NCBI GenBank assembly: GCA_041633555.1
Contig: JBFKFZ010000001.1
Span: 86,412-150,411 of the forward strand
Length of the DNA: 64,000 nucleotides
Source of the DNA: JAHEAO01 sp041633555
GTDB lineage: Bacteria; Pseudomonadota; Alphaproteobacteria; Rhodobacterales; Rhodobacteraceae
Direction of reading: 5' to 3'
Part shown: positions 1 to 8,181 of the stretch, in pieces
Position numbering within the stretch: the first letter of the stretch is position 1
Layout: each line of letters opens with the position of its first letter
Notes under the pieces: generated by a model
Told to the model about the DNA's origin: nothing
The model's database searches: none
What the model saw: the letters and a program-made list of their open reading frames with translations, nothing else
Translations under genes and position numbers: made by a program

Positions 1-959
1 AGCCCGGCGCCGAAATCGAGCCGACGCAGCGCCGCCAGAACGTCGAACCCCAGCCCGCCGGCACCGATCATCGCCGCGATGATGACCATGTTGAGCGACA
101 GCATGATCACCTGGTTGACCCCGACCAGCAGCGCGTCCTGCGCAGACGGCACCAGCACCCGCCAGGTCAGCTGCCTTGGCGTGCAACCGATCATCTGGCC
201 AAGTTCGCGCATTTCCGTCGGAACCCGGCGCAGCGACAACAGCGTGATGCGGATCATCGGCGGCATGGCGAAGATCAGCGTCGCAAGCACCGCCGCGGTC
301 GGCCCAAACCCGAAAAGGAACAGGATCGGCACGAGGTAGGCGAAAACCGGGATCGTCTGCATCAGATCAAGTATCGGGCTGATGGCCCGCTCGAACCAGA
401 GGCTGCGATAGGCAATCACGCCCAGGATCAGACCGCCGCCGACACCCAAGGGCACGGCCACGAGTATCGAGGCCAGCGTCACCATCGCGCTGCCCCAGAG
501 GCCGAAGATCACCACGAACAGAAGACAGGCTGCAGTCAGTCCGGCCAGCCGCCAGCCGCCAGCGCGGTAGCCAAGAAGGCTGACCACCCCGATAAGCGCA
601 ACCCAGGACAGCGACGGAGTCAGTTGCACCGCCGTCGATCCGCGTCCCGACAGGAACCCGGTCGATAGAAGGCTGAGGACGACGCGATAGGGGACGTCGA
701 TCATGGCCGAGATGAAACGCGTCAATTCCGAAAAGGTGAACAGGCCGAACGTCGCTTCATTCAGCAGCCACTTGGTAAATGACCCGATCCAGCGGGCCAC
801 GGGAACCGTCAGTGACGCCGGGTATTCGAACGCCCAGGGTGCCACTGACCGCCCGATCTGCCACAATGCCATGAAAGCCAGTAGCGCGAGGATCCAGACC
901 GCAAGCGGTTGCCGTAGGGTGCGGATGCGTGGCGGCTCGCCCTGGGTCAACGCGCTCAA
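1..959 (-). CDS. Betaine/choline-type ABC transporter permease, ProW-like (3' end cut by window edge)
   Basis: Inner-membrane permease of a quaternary-amine ABC importer. Reading the minus strand gives an uninterrupted frame to the window edge, with several hydrophobic segments and a ProW-like inner loop (PPMIRITLL, then RELGQMIGCTPRQL) where the ATPase docks. The visible end reads LDFGAG, so the C-terminus is missing. I chose a TTG start at 959 because GGAGG lies 9 bases upstream inside the end of the ATPase gene and a stop closes the frame further up; no ATG sits near. The gene follows the ATPase by 4 bases, so the two are translated together. Substrate (glycine betaine, proline betaine, choline or similar) is inferred from family and context. 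Confidence 0.85.
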   Translation of the reverse strand, partial: MSALTQGEPPRIRTLRQPLAVWILALLAFMALWQIGRSVAPWAFEYPASLTVPVARWIGSFTKWLLNEATFGLFTFSELTRFISAMIDVPYRVVLSLLSTGFLSGRGSTAVQLTPSLSWVALIGVVSLLGYRAGGWRLAGLTAACLLFVVIFGLWGSAMVTLASILVAVPLGVGGGLILGVIAYRSLWFERAISPILDLMQTIPVFAYLVPILFLFGFGPTAAVLATLIFAMPPMIRITLLSLRRVPTEMRELGQMIGCTPRQLTWRVLVPSAQDALLVGVNQVIMLSLNMVIIAAMIGAGGLGFDVLAALRRLDFGAG

Positions 960-963
960 TGGG

Positions 964-1998
964 CTAGTCCTCCAGCAACAGTTTGACTACGTCCGAGCGG
1001 TTCAGCGTGCCAACCGGGGCCCCATTCCCGTCCAGAACACGCAGAGCCTCGACCCCCTCGCGAAAGCACGGCGCGGCTTGGGAAATCGTGGCGTCGACCG
1101 GAATATCGCCGCTGACCGGCTGCCCTGCGGCCGAAGCCATGATCGTACCGACGCGAACAACCTTGGCCTTGGATACGGCCTGGCTGAACTCGCGCACATA
1201 TTCCGTCGCCGGATGAAGCACGATCTCTTCGGGCGTGCCGCATTGAACGATCTGACCGTCTTTCATGATAGCGATGCGATCGGCAAGACGGATCGCCTCG
1301 TCGAAGTCATGAGTGATGAACACGATAGTCTTTTTCAGGACCGATTGCAGACGCATGAACTCGGCCTGCATCTCGCGGCGGATCAGCGGATCGAGTGCCG
1401 AAAAGGGCTCGTCGAGGAACCAGAGCTCAGGCTCGGAGACGAGCGACCGGGCGATGCCGACGCGCTGCTGCTGGCCGCCGGACAATTGCCGCGGATAGGA
1501 CGTCTCGCGTCCCTCCAGTCCCACAAGCGCGATCATCTCCTCGGCCCTTGCCCGGCGTTTGGCAAGAGAAACACCTTGTACTTCAAGTGGAAACGCCACG
1601 TTCTCCACTACGTTCAGATGCGGCAACAGGGCGAAATGCTGAAACACCATCGCCATCTTGTGCCGTCGGATGGCGATCATCTCGGCGTCGCTCGCGGCCA
1701 GAAGGTCCTGCCCGTTGAAGAGTATCTCGCCGGTTGTCGGCTCGACCAGCCGGGAAAGGCAGCGCACCAGCGTCGATTTGCCGGATCCCGACAGCCCCAT
1801 GATCACGAAGATCTCGCAGTCGCTCACCTCGAGATCGACCTTTCGGACCGCGCCGATCAGTCCGGCGGCCCTCAAGTCATCCAGCCCTGGTTCGGCCCCC
1901 GGACCCGACAGGATCTCGGCGGCACGCAGGCCGAAAAGCTTCCATACGTTTCGGCAGACCAGTTTGGGTTCGTTCGATGCAGCAGGGGCCAAAGTCAT
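964..1998 (-). CDS. Glycine betaine/proline-type ABC transporter ATP-binding protein, ProV-like
   Basis: Cytoplasmic ATPase that powers the betaine-type importer. Visible motifs are Walker A (GLSGSGKST), the ABC signature (LSGGQQQRVGIARSL) and Walker B (LWFLDEPFSALD). At 344 residues it is shorter than ProV of E. coli (about 400). The C-terminus has room for roughly one CBS-like stretch (about residues 285-344) rather than two full CBS domains, so ionic-strength sensing may be altered. It lies between the binding protein (75 bp upstream) and the permease (4 bp downstream) in binding protein, ATPase, permease order. The substrate is inferred. Confidence 0.93.
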   Translation of the reverse strand: MTLAPAASNEPKLVCRNVWKLFGLRAAEILSGPGAEPGLDDLRAAGLIGAVRKVDLEVSDCEIFVIMGLSGSGKSTLVRCLSRLVEPTTGEILFNGQDLLAASDAEMIAIRRHKMAMVFQHFALLPHLNVVENVAFPLEVQGVSLAKRRARAEEMIALVGLEGRETSYPRQLSGGQQQRVGIARSLVSEPELWFLDEPFSALDPLIRREMQAEFMRLQSVLKKTIVFITHDFDEAIRLADRIAIMKDGQIVQCGTPEEIVLHPATEYVREFSQAVSKAKVVRVGTIMASAAGQPVSGDIPVDATISQAAPCFREGVEALRVLDGNGAPVGTLNRSDVVKLLLED

Positions 1999-2073
1999 CT
2001 ACCACGCCGGCTTGGCATCACGCGGTCGCCCGCAACCTGCGGACGGCCGCGCCATTTTCGCAAGGAGCGTGCA

Positions 2074-3045
2074 TTACTGCCCGATCCACGCCTTCCAGCG
2101 CGCTTCGTTCGTCGCCATCCAATCGTCGACCACCGCCTCGACCGTCTGGCCGTCCAGATCGACAGCCGTGATCATCTGGCCCATCTCGGTATTATCGACC
2201 GTGAAGGCCTTGATCGCGGCATAAGCGCCGGGCCATTTATCCTTGACCCCGGCCCAGCCCACTTTCCAGATCTCACCGAACGGCTTGCCGCAATCATAGG
2301 CCATGTCCGGATTAATGCCCCAGGCCGGATCATTGTAGCATTCCGAGGTAAAGGTCGGGAACTCAACCCACGCCCCTTCATACTTGGCCGGGGCCCAGTG
2401 CGGTGCGTAAACCCAGAGCATGACGGGCGCCTGCCGCTGGTAGGCGCTTTCCAGCTCGGCAAAGAGCGCTGCATCGGTGCCCGCATGGATCACCTCGAAG
2501 GGCAAGTCCAACGCCTCGACCCGTTCGTCGTCAAATCCGCCCCATGTCACAGGACCACCGAGATACCTGCCCATGGGGGCGGTTTCGGCGGTCGAGAAGG
2601 CTTCGGCGCAGGATGGATCCTTCAGGGCCTCCCAGTTGGGCAGGTCAGGACAGAGTTCGACCATGTAGGACGGATACCACCATTCCTCCTTCGCCTGCAT
2701 TCCGGTGGGACCGAAATTCTCGACCTTGCCCGTTGCGATGGCGGCATCCATCGCTTCGCGACCCGTCGTCTCCCACATTTCCATGGCGACATCGAGGTCG
2801 CCGGTCTCGAGCCCCGCGAACTGGGCCAGGTAGTCGGCCTGTACATATTCGACGTTCAGTCCCGCCCGGATCAGCACCTCGCCCATGATCCGCGTGGTGA
2901 TCAATTGACCCGTCCAGTCATGCAGGGTCAGCTTGATCGGGTCCGGCGAATCCTGAGCCGATGCCGGCACAACTGCCAGCGCAAGCATCACTGCCGTGGC
3001 ACACGACCTTGCGCGCAATCGGCTGAAAATCGTCTGTGAAATCAT
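2074..3045 (-). CDS. Betaine-type ABC transporter substrate-binding protein, ProX/OpuAC-like
   Basis: Periplasmic binding protein of the importer and first gene of the unit. The start at 3045 has a GGGGAGAAAG ribosome site; an upstream in-frame start would add 30 unlikely residues. Residues 1-26 or so form a Sec signal peptide (MISQTIFSRLR, a hydrophobic run, then PASAQD). The mature part begins IKLTLHDWTGQLIT and contains aromatic-rich stretches (DVAMEMWETTGREA, VMLWVYAPHWAPAKYE), as expected of OpuAC folds that hold quaternary amines in a tryptophan/tyrosine cage. Which tryptophans bind ligand cannot be said from sequence alone. Confidence 0.9.
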   Translation of the reverse strand: MISQTIFSRLRARSCATAVMLALAVVPASAQDSPDPIKLTLHDWTGQLITTRIMGEVLIRAGLNVEYVQADYLAQFAGLETGDLDVAMEMWETTGREAMDAAIATGKVENFGPTGMQAKEEWWYPSYMVELCPDLPNWEALKDPSCAEAFSTAETAPMGRYLGGPVTWGGFDDERVEALDLPFEVIHAGTDAALFAELESAYQRQAPVMLWVYAPHWAPAKYEGAWVEFPTFTSECYNDPAWGINPDMAYDCGKPFGEIWKVGWAGVKDKWPGAYAAIKAFTVDNTEMGQMITAVDLDGQTVEAVVDDWMATNEARWKAWIGQ

Positions 3046-3402
3046 GGTTCTTTCTCCCCTAGGCAGCCCGCGATTGAAATTTGCCGCGGGTCCTTCGTTG
3101 CTGATACCGGGGCGAGAGTCTGCCCTGCGGTTCAATGCACAACTCTACAGCCATGACCGCCCATCGAGTCAATTGCGTTCGGGTCGCAAGGCGATGAGCG
3201 ACAACTGTCCGAGTTCTTCGTGGCATCTCGAGCTAACAGCCCCGGCATTCTCGCCGTCAAATACCTGACACCCGTGAACACCTCGATCTTCCAGTGACTC
3301 TTGTGACTTTCCAGTCAGCCAATTCTGCGGGCGAACCAAAGCTCCATTCGCGCGTTCAGCCTGCCCTCACGGCGCTGACTGCCCCCGAGCGACTTCTCGC
3401 CC
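3046..3402. other. Intergenic region upstream of the betaine transporter
   Basis: No gene is supported here. It should hold the promoter of the binding-protein gene and the end of the TRAP operon. A short direct repeat (GTGACT followed by TTTCCAG or CTTCCAG-like bases, around 3288-3316) and the hairpin at 3067-3090 are the only structures I see. No clear terminator follows dctM. Confidence 0.5.
3067..3090 (-). promoter_or_regulatory. Hairpin in the proX-like leader
   Basis: CCCGCG and CGCGGG form a 6-bp stem with a 12-base loop just upstream of the ribosome site of the binding-protein gene. It is small and may be chance in GC-rich DNA. A leader hairpin here could affect translation or mRNA stability. 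I could not match it to a known riboswitch. Confidence 0.25.
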
Positions 3403-4707
3403 TCATCGGAACATCAGGTCTGGCAGGAAAGTGACGATCTGCGGAAAGGCCACGATAAGCACGATTGCGAAAAGCAGAAGTAGCAGGAACGGGAAGGTCG
3501 CCGCCGCGATTTCTCCGACGCCGCGTCCCGTCATGGATTTCAGCACGATCAGGTTGAACCCGACCGGCGGCGTGATCTGGGCGCATTCGATCACGATGAC
3601 CGCGTAGATCCCGAACCAGATCGGATCGATCCCGACCGCGTGGATCATCGGCAGGACGACAGAGCTGGACAGGACCAGAATGGAGATGCCTTCAAGGAAG
3701 CAGCCGAGGATCAGGAAGAACAGGGTCAGGACCAGGATCAACCCGGTCGGCGAGAGGTTCAAGTCGCGCACCCACCCGGCCGCGACCCGGGGAATGTCGG
3801 CAAAACCTACGGCAATCGAAAGACAAGCCGCGCAGGCGATGATGAAGGAGATCATGCACGAGATGCGGGTGGCCGACAGCAGGCTCTCGACGAACATCTC
3901 ACGGGTCAGCGTCCGGTTCACCCCGGCCAGGATCAGAGCGCCGAGAATACCGATCGAGGCGGCCTCGGTCGGCGTGGCGATGCCGCCGTAGATCGAGCCG
4001 ATGATCGCGACGATTAGCAACACGACCGGGATCAGTTCTCGCGAGGCGCGGACCTTCTCGGCAAGCGTCTGGCCTTGCGGCAGATCCCCGGTCCGGTCGG
4101 GATTGCGCTTTGACCAGAGCGCGATATACCCTGAGAAGAGCAGGATCAGCATCAGCCCGGGAAGAACGCCCGCGATGAAGAGCCGCGCCACCGATTGCTG
4201 CGCGACGACCCCGTAGACGATCATGATGATCGACGGCGGGATCAGAAGGCCGAACGTCCCTGCCCCGGCCAGTGACCCCACCATCATCCTGCTGTCGTAG
4301 TTCCGCTGGGTCAGTTCCGGGATGCTCATCCGTCCGACAGTCGCGCAAGTGACTGCGGACGAACCGGAGACGGCGGCCATCACTCCGCAGCCGATCACGT
4401 TGACATGCATCAGCCCGCCGGGCAGGCCCGCGACCCAGGGCGACAGGCCACGGAACAGGCTGGAGGACAGCCCGGACCGCATCAGGATTTCGCCCATCCA
4501 TACGAAAAGGGGCAATGCGGTCAGGGCCCAGTTCCAGCTGGCGTCCCAGATCGTCGAGGCCATGATCGAACCCGGCGGAAGCGGCGCGAAAAAGGCGAAG
4601 ACGATGAAGCCGGCGGTCAGGAGCGACAGGGCAATCCAGACGCCGGTGCCGAGCAGGATGAAGAGCGCAAGGACAAGGACGAGCGATGCAAGGGCGACGG
4701 GATCCAC
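3403..4707 (-). CDS. dctM: TRAP transporter large permease, DctM type
   Basis: Twelve-segment inner-membrane subunit that moves a carboxylate-type substrate with sodium, partnered by DctQ and DctP. The 434-residue product is almost continuously hydrophobic and has family stretches such as GCGVMAAVSGSSAVTCATVG and PTEAASIGILGALI. I chose a GTG start at 4707, just past the dctQ stop, with GGAG 8 bases upstream; the longer frame adds 45 non-membrane residues that shadow dctQ. Length fits the usual 425-435. It is the last gene of dctP-dctQ-dctM. Confidence 0.92.
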   Translation of the reverse strand: MDPVALASLVLVLALFILLGTGVWIALSLLTAGFIVFAFFAPLPPGSIMASTIWDASWNWALTALPLFVWMGEILMRSGLSSSLFRGLSPWVAGLPGGLMHVNVIGCGVMAAVSGSSAVTCATVGRMSIPELTQRNYDSRMMVGSLAGAGTFGLLIPPSIIMIVYGVVAQQSVARLFIAGVLPGLMLILLFSGYIALWSKRNPDRTGDLPQGQTLAEKVRASRELIPVVLLIVAIIGSIYGGIATPTEAASIGILGALILAGVNRTLTREMFVESLLSATRISCMISFIIACAACLSIAVGFADIPRVAAGWVRDLNLSPTGLILVLTLFFLILGCFLEGISILVLSSSVVLPMIHAVGIDPIWFGIYAVIVIECAQITPPVGFNLIVLKSMTGRGVGEIAAATFPFLLLLLFAIVLIVAFPQIVTFLPDLMFR

Positions 4708-4712
4708 CGGCG

Positions 4713-5237
4713 CTACTCCACCACACTGTCGGCATTGGTGGCATAGTCCGGCTCTTGTCCGCGTAGCACCATCACCGCCTGCTCGAGGACAGCGAGAAGC
4801 AGAACGACAAGTCCGAAGGCGACCGTGGATTGCGGGATCCACATCGGGATCGCCAGAAGGCCGGGGCTAAGCTCTCCGAAAGAGTAAGTCTCATAGGCGA
4901 AGTGACCGACATGCCAAGTCATGAAGCCCACGATCAGAACAGCGACGAGGCAGACCCAGATCTCGACCGCCCGATGGATCGTCGGCGGAACGAACTGGGT
5001 GATCAGACTCACCCGGACATGACCGCCATTGACGAGCGTATAGGCGAGGCCGAGGAAGGTCGAGGCGGCCAGGAAGAAGCCGGACAATTCGGTCGTCTCG
5101 ATCGGTTGGCCGAGTTGGCGCGCAGCGATCTGCACCAGCGTTGCCACGGCGATCGCGGCGAGAAACCCCGCGGCCATGTAGCCGCAGATATTCGCCAGCA
5201 GGTGGACTGCGCGTCTGAGCATGTTGTTTCCCCGCAT
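4713..5237 (-). CDS. dctQ: TRAP transporter small permease, DctQ type
   Basis: Four-segment membrane subunit that pairs with DctM. The 174-residue product has hydrophobic runs near residues 13-33, 50-68, 92-112 and 135-155, and a polar tail. The start could be residue 1 (MRGNN) or residue 6 (MLRRAV). It lies 42 bp after dctP and 5 bp before dctM. The substrate cannot be told from this subunit. Confidence 0.88.
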   Translation of the reverse strand: MRGNNMLRRAVHLLANICGYMAAGFLAAIAVATLVQIAARQLGQPIETTELSGFFLAASTFLGLAYTLVNGGHVRVSLITQFVPPTIHRAVEIWVCLVAVLIVGFMTWHVGHFAYETYSFGELSPGLLAIPMWIPQSTVAFGLVVLLLAVLEQAVMVLRGQEPDYATNADSVVE

Positions 5238-5279
5238 GAAGGCGGCGCCCCGCGATGCGGGCGCCGCTCCGATCCCGCC

Positions 5280-6263
5280 CTAGTTGACCGATGCCAGATA
5301 GGCTTCGAGCACCTCGACTTCCTCCGGCGAGGCGTCGGCCTTCCATTCCTCGATCATCGCCGTGCCGATATCGGCCAACTTCGCCTGCAATTCGGGGGAT
5401 GCGTCGCTGACCTCCATCCCGGCATCCTTCAGCTTCTGTACCGTTTCATCGCCCGCTTCCTTGCTCATCACCCAGGCCCTTTCGGTCGCCCGCGTGCCCG
5501 CAGCGACGATGGCCTCCTGCAGTTCGGGTGCCAGACCCGACAATGCCCGCTCATTGACGATGATGCCGTTCTTGTTGTGCATCGACCCGCTATAGGTGAA
5601 GTGGTTGACATAGTCCCAGGCCTGGATGTCGGTACCGGTTTGCGCCGAGGTAAAAAGCGCCTCGATCAGCCCTGTCGAGAAGGCCTGCGGCACTTCGGCA
5701 AAGGGAAGGATCGTCGCCTCAAACCCCAAGAGCTCTCCCATCCGTTGGGTGGCGGGCGAATAGATCCGCAGCTTGACGTTATCGAATTGTGCGCCGTCGG
5801 TAACCGGGAAGCCGGTATAGAACCCCTGCCCCGGCCATGGCGCGTAACTGATCACCTTGGCCCCGGCCTTTTCGAATTCGGCGTCGAACCAGGGCTTCTG
5901 TGCCTCCATCAGCTTCCATGCGGTGTCGTAATTGCCGGCGACGTTGGGCAAACTGTCGAGCGTATACATCGGGCTTTCGTTGCCATAGACGCCGAACCGA
6001 ATTTCTCCCAGCTGGATCTGGCCGGACTGCACCGCCCGGCGGATCGCGTCGAGCTTGATCAGCTCGCCATTGGGCCGCAGGTCGATCTTGAGATCGCCGT
6101 TGCTCGCGGTTTCGACTTCTTCGATGAACATCCGGATGTTCTTGGTGAAAAAGCTGTCCTCGGGATAGCCCGAGGCCATGACCCAGGTCGTCTCAGCGGC
6201 AGCGGGTCCGGCAAGCGTCACCGCAGTTACCAGAATCGCGCCAAGTTCTTTCATGAGCTTCAT
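5280..6263 (-). CDS. dctP: TRAP transporter substrate-binding protein, DctP type
   Basis: Periplasmic solute receptor, 327 residues. A signal peptide (residues 1-23, ending GPAAAETT) precedes a DctP fold with the family stretch VKLRIYSPATQRMGELLGF, whose arginine matches the position that salt-bridges the substrate carboxylate in characterised DctP proteins. A GGGAGG ribosome site stands before the ATG. The gene lies 205 bp downstream of hyuB in the same direction, suggesting that the substrate is a hydantoin-like compound or a carboxylate made from one; that is inference. Confidence 0.9.
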   Translation of the reverse strand: MKLMKELGAILVTAVTLAGPAAAETTWVMASGYPEDSFFTKNIRMFIEEVETASNGDLKIDLRPNGELIKLDAIRRAVQSGQIQLGEIRFGVYGNESPMYTLDSLPNVAGNYDTAWKLMEAQKPWFDAEFEKAGAKVISYAPWPGQGFYTGFPVTDGAQFDNVKLRIYSPATQRMGELLGFEATILPFAEVPQAFSTGLIEALFTSAQTGTDIQAWDYVNHFTYSGSMHNKNGIIVNERALSGLAPELQEAIVAAGTRATERAWVMSKEAGDETVQKLKDAGMEVSDASPELQAKLADIGTAMIEEWKADASPEEVEVLEAYLASVN

Positions 6264-6468
6264 TGTGTGATTTCCTCCCTGTTCTGAGAGATACCTTGAT
6301 TTTCGACTCGTTACTACTCCGACGGATAGTCACGATCGTCGAGGCGAATGTACTGGCTGGAGTTCGAGTCGTCGCCCCGTTCTTGCAGGACGGGGGTCGT
6401 ATTACTTCGCGGTCACGCACCCCTCGATGGTCGTTCTGTCGGACAGAAACCGTCGGTCGTTCCCCATC

Positions 6469-8178
6469 TTATATTGCCTGCCTCTGCCGGATGGCGTTTT
6501 CAACCTCGGCGATGTCCTTTGGGCTCAGGCCATAAACCTCTGCCGCGGTTTTGGCGGAGATATACCCACGCGCCAGATCCCGCAGGACCAGTTCCTTGGG
6601 CCGCTCGGAGGGGTCGCCGTAGCCGGCGCCGCCGGGGAAGGCCATCACGACCTTGCGCCCGTGCGGCACGAACTGTTTGCCCTTGCCTTTCATCGCGCTG
6701 CCGTCATCCAGCGCGATTGTCGTGCAGGCTCCGGCCATACCGCCACGCCGACCGCGCGCGGGATGATCAACCCGGTCGAACATCGCCTGGATGTCGAACT
6801 CGTGGCCCTCCATCGCGCCGACCTCCATGTACTGCCCAAGCCCGCCGCGCGTCTTGCCCGCGCCCCCTGAATCGGGGCGCAATTCCTTGCGCCAGATGAT
6901 GACGGGGCCTGCGTGTTCCGTCGCCTCAATCGGCATCGTCATGACGCCCGACGGGAAGGCCGTGGCGTTCAGCCCGTCATGCTCGGGCCGTGCGCCGGAA
7001 CCGCCGGAATTGAAGATCAGCACTTCGGAACGGCGCGCATGTGCCGGGGCAGGCACATCGGTCCGGGGCCTCAGGGAAACCTGGAAGTTGCAGAGACATC
7101 CCGCACCTTCTGCCGGCACCAGACCCGGAACGATCTTGTCGAAGGCGTCATAAACCGTGTCGGGCACGAAATGCCCGACAATGTGGCGCAGGGCTACCGG
7201 CGCCGGATGCAGCGCGTTGACGATGGTATTCTCCGGTGCCTCGATTTCAAATGGCGCCAGCGAGGCGGCGTTGTTGGGGATTTCAGGTGCGATGGCGACC
7301 TTGAGCGCATAGCAGGCATAGGCCTTGGTATAGACAAGCGGGCAATTGATGCCCTTCTTGTCGACGCCGGAGGTTCCGGCGAAGTCCGTGACGATCCGGT
7401 CCTCATGCACGGTGATCTTGACCTTCAGATTGATTGGCACGTCGAAGCCATCGACCGTCATCTCGCCCGTTGCCTCTTTGCGCGGCAGGGCGGCGATCCG
7501 TTCCAGCGTCGCGCGGCGGGAATTTTCGAAGATGAACTCGGCGATCCCGTCCAGATCGTCCAGATCGAATTCCGTCATCATCTCGATCAACCGGCGGCGG
7601 CCGATCTCGTTGCAGGTGGCAAGAGCATACATGTCGCCGATCAACTGGTCGGGTTCGCGGACATTGCCGCGTACGATCCGCACCAGCGTTTCATCGACCG
7701 CACCGCGTTCGGCGAACTTCATGATCGGGATGTAGAGCCCTTCCTCGTAGACGCTCTGGGCATCCGCGCCGAATCCGCGACCACCAATATCGACAATATG
7801 CGCAGTGCAGGCGAAGAAACCCATCAGGACACCGTCCTTGAACGACGGCGTTACCATCGTGATGTCGTGCAGATGGCCGGTGCCCTCCCAGGGGTCATTG
7901 GTCACGTAGACGTCGCCCTCGAACATGTTCTGCCGCCCGATCCGGCGGATGAAATGCGCGACCGCGTCCGCCATGGCATTCACGTGTCCCGGAGTGCCGG
8001 TGACCGCCTGCGCCAGCATCCGGCCATGGGTGTCATAGACTCCCGCGGAAAGGTCGCCCGCTTCGCGGACAGACGTCGAGAAAGCGGTGCGCACAAGCGC
8101 CTGCGCCTGTTCTTCGACGACCGAGATCAGGCGGTTCCACATCACCTGGAAAGAGACTTTCGAATGTTCCCTGGTCAT
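6469..8178 (-). CDS. hyuB: Hydantoinase B / oxoprolinase family subunit
   Basis: Second subunit of an ATP-dependent cyclic-amide hydrolase, 569 residues, a normal length. The whole protein belongs to the HyuB family, as seen in the start (VMWNRLISVVEEQA, then AFSTSVREAGD), FEGDVYVTNDPWEGTGHLHD and a glycine-rich end (GGLGQYMEVG, GGAGYGDP). The gene starts 3 bp after the hyuA stop, so the pair should be made together. Known relatives open hydantoin, N-methylhydantoin, 5-oxoproline or acetophenone-carboxylate substrates. The sequence does not decide among them. Confidence 0.92.
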   Translation of the reverse strand: MTREHSKVSFQVMWNRLISVVEEQAQALVRTAFSTSVREAGDLSAGVYDTHGRMLAQAVTGTPGHVNAMADAVAHFIRRIGRQNMFEGDVYVTNDPWEGTGHLHDITMVTPSFKDGVLMGFFACTAHIVDIGGRGFGADAQSVYEEGLYIPIMKFAERGAVDETLVRIVRGNVREPDQLIGDMYALATCNEIGRRRLIEMMTEFDLDDLDGIAEFIFENSRRATLERIAALPRKEATGEMTVDGFDVPINLKVKITVHEDRIVTDFAGTSGVDKKGINCPLVYTKAYACYALKVAIAPEIPNNAASLAPFEIEAPENTIVNALHPAPVALRHIVGHFVPDTVYDAFDKIVPGLVPAEGAGCLCNFQVSLRPRTDVPAPAHARRSEVLIFNSGGSGARPEHDGLNATAFPSGVMTMPIEATEHAGPVIIWRKELRPDSGGAGKTRGGLGQYMEVGAMEGHEFDIQAMFDRVDHPARGRRGGMAGACTTIALDDGSAMKGKGKQFVPHGRKVVMAFPGGAGYGDPSERPKELVLRDLARGYISAKTAAEVYGLSPKDIAEVENAIRQRQAI

Positions 8179-8181
8179 GGC

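Noticed and set aside
703..3039. Long plus-strand frame of 778 codons across the betaine transporter genes
   Set aside because: It is antisense to two clear ABC genes. Its product is rich in Arg, His and Gly with no domain, the usual GC-rich shadow.
4830..6287. Long plus-strand frame across dctP and dctQ
   Set aside because: It is antisense to a complete TRAP operon and shows no family signs.
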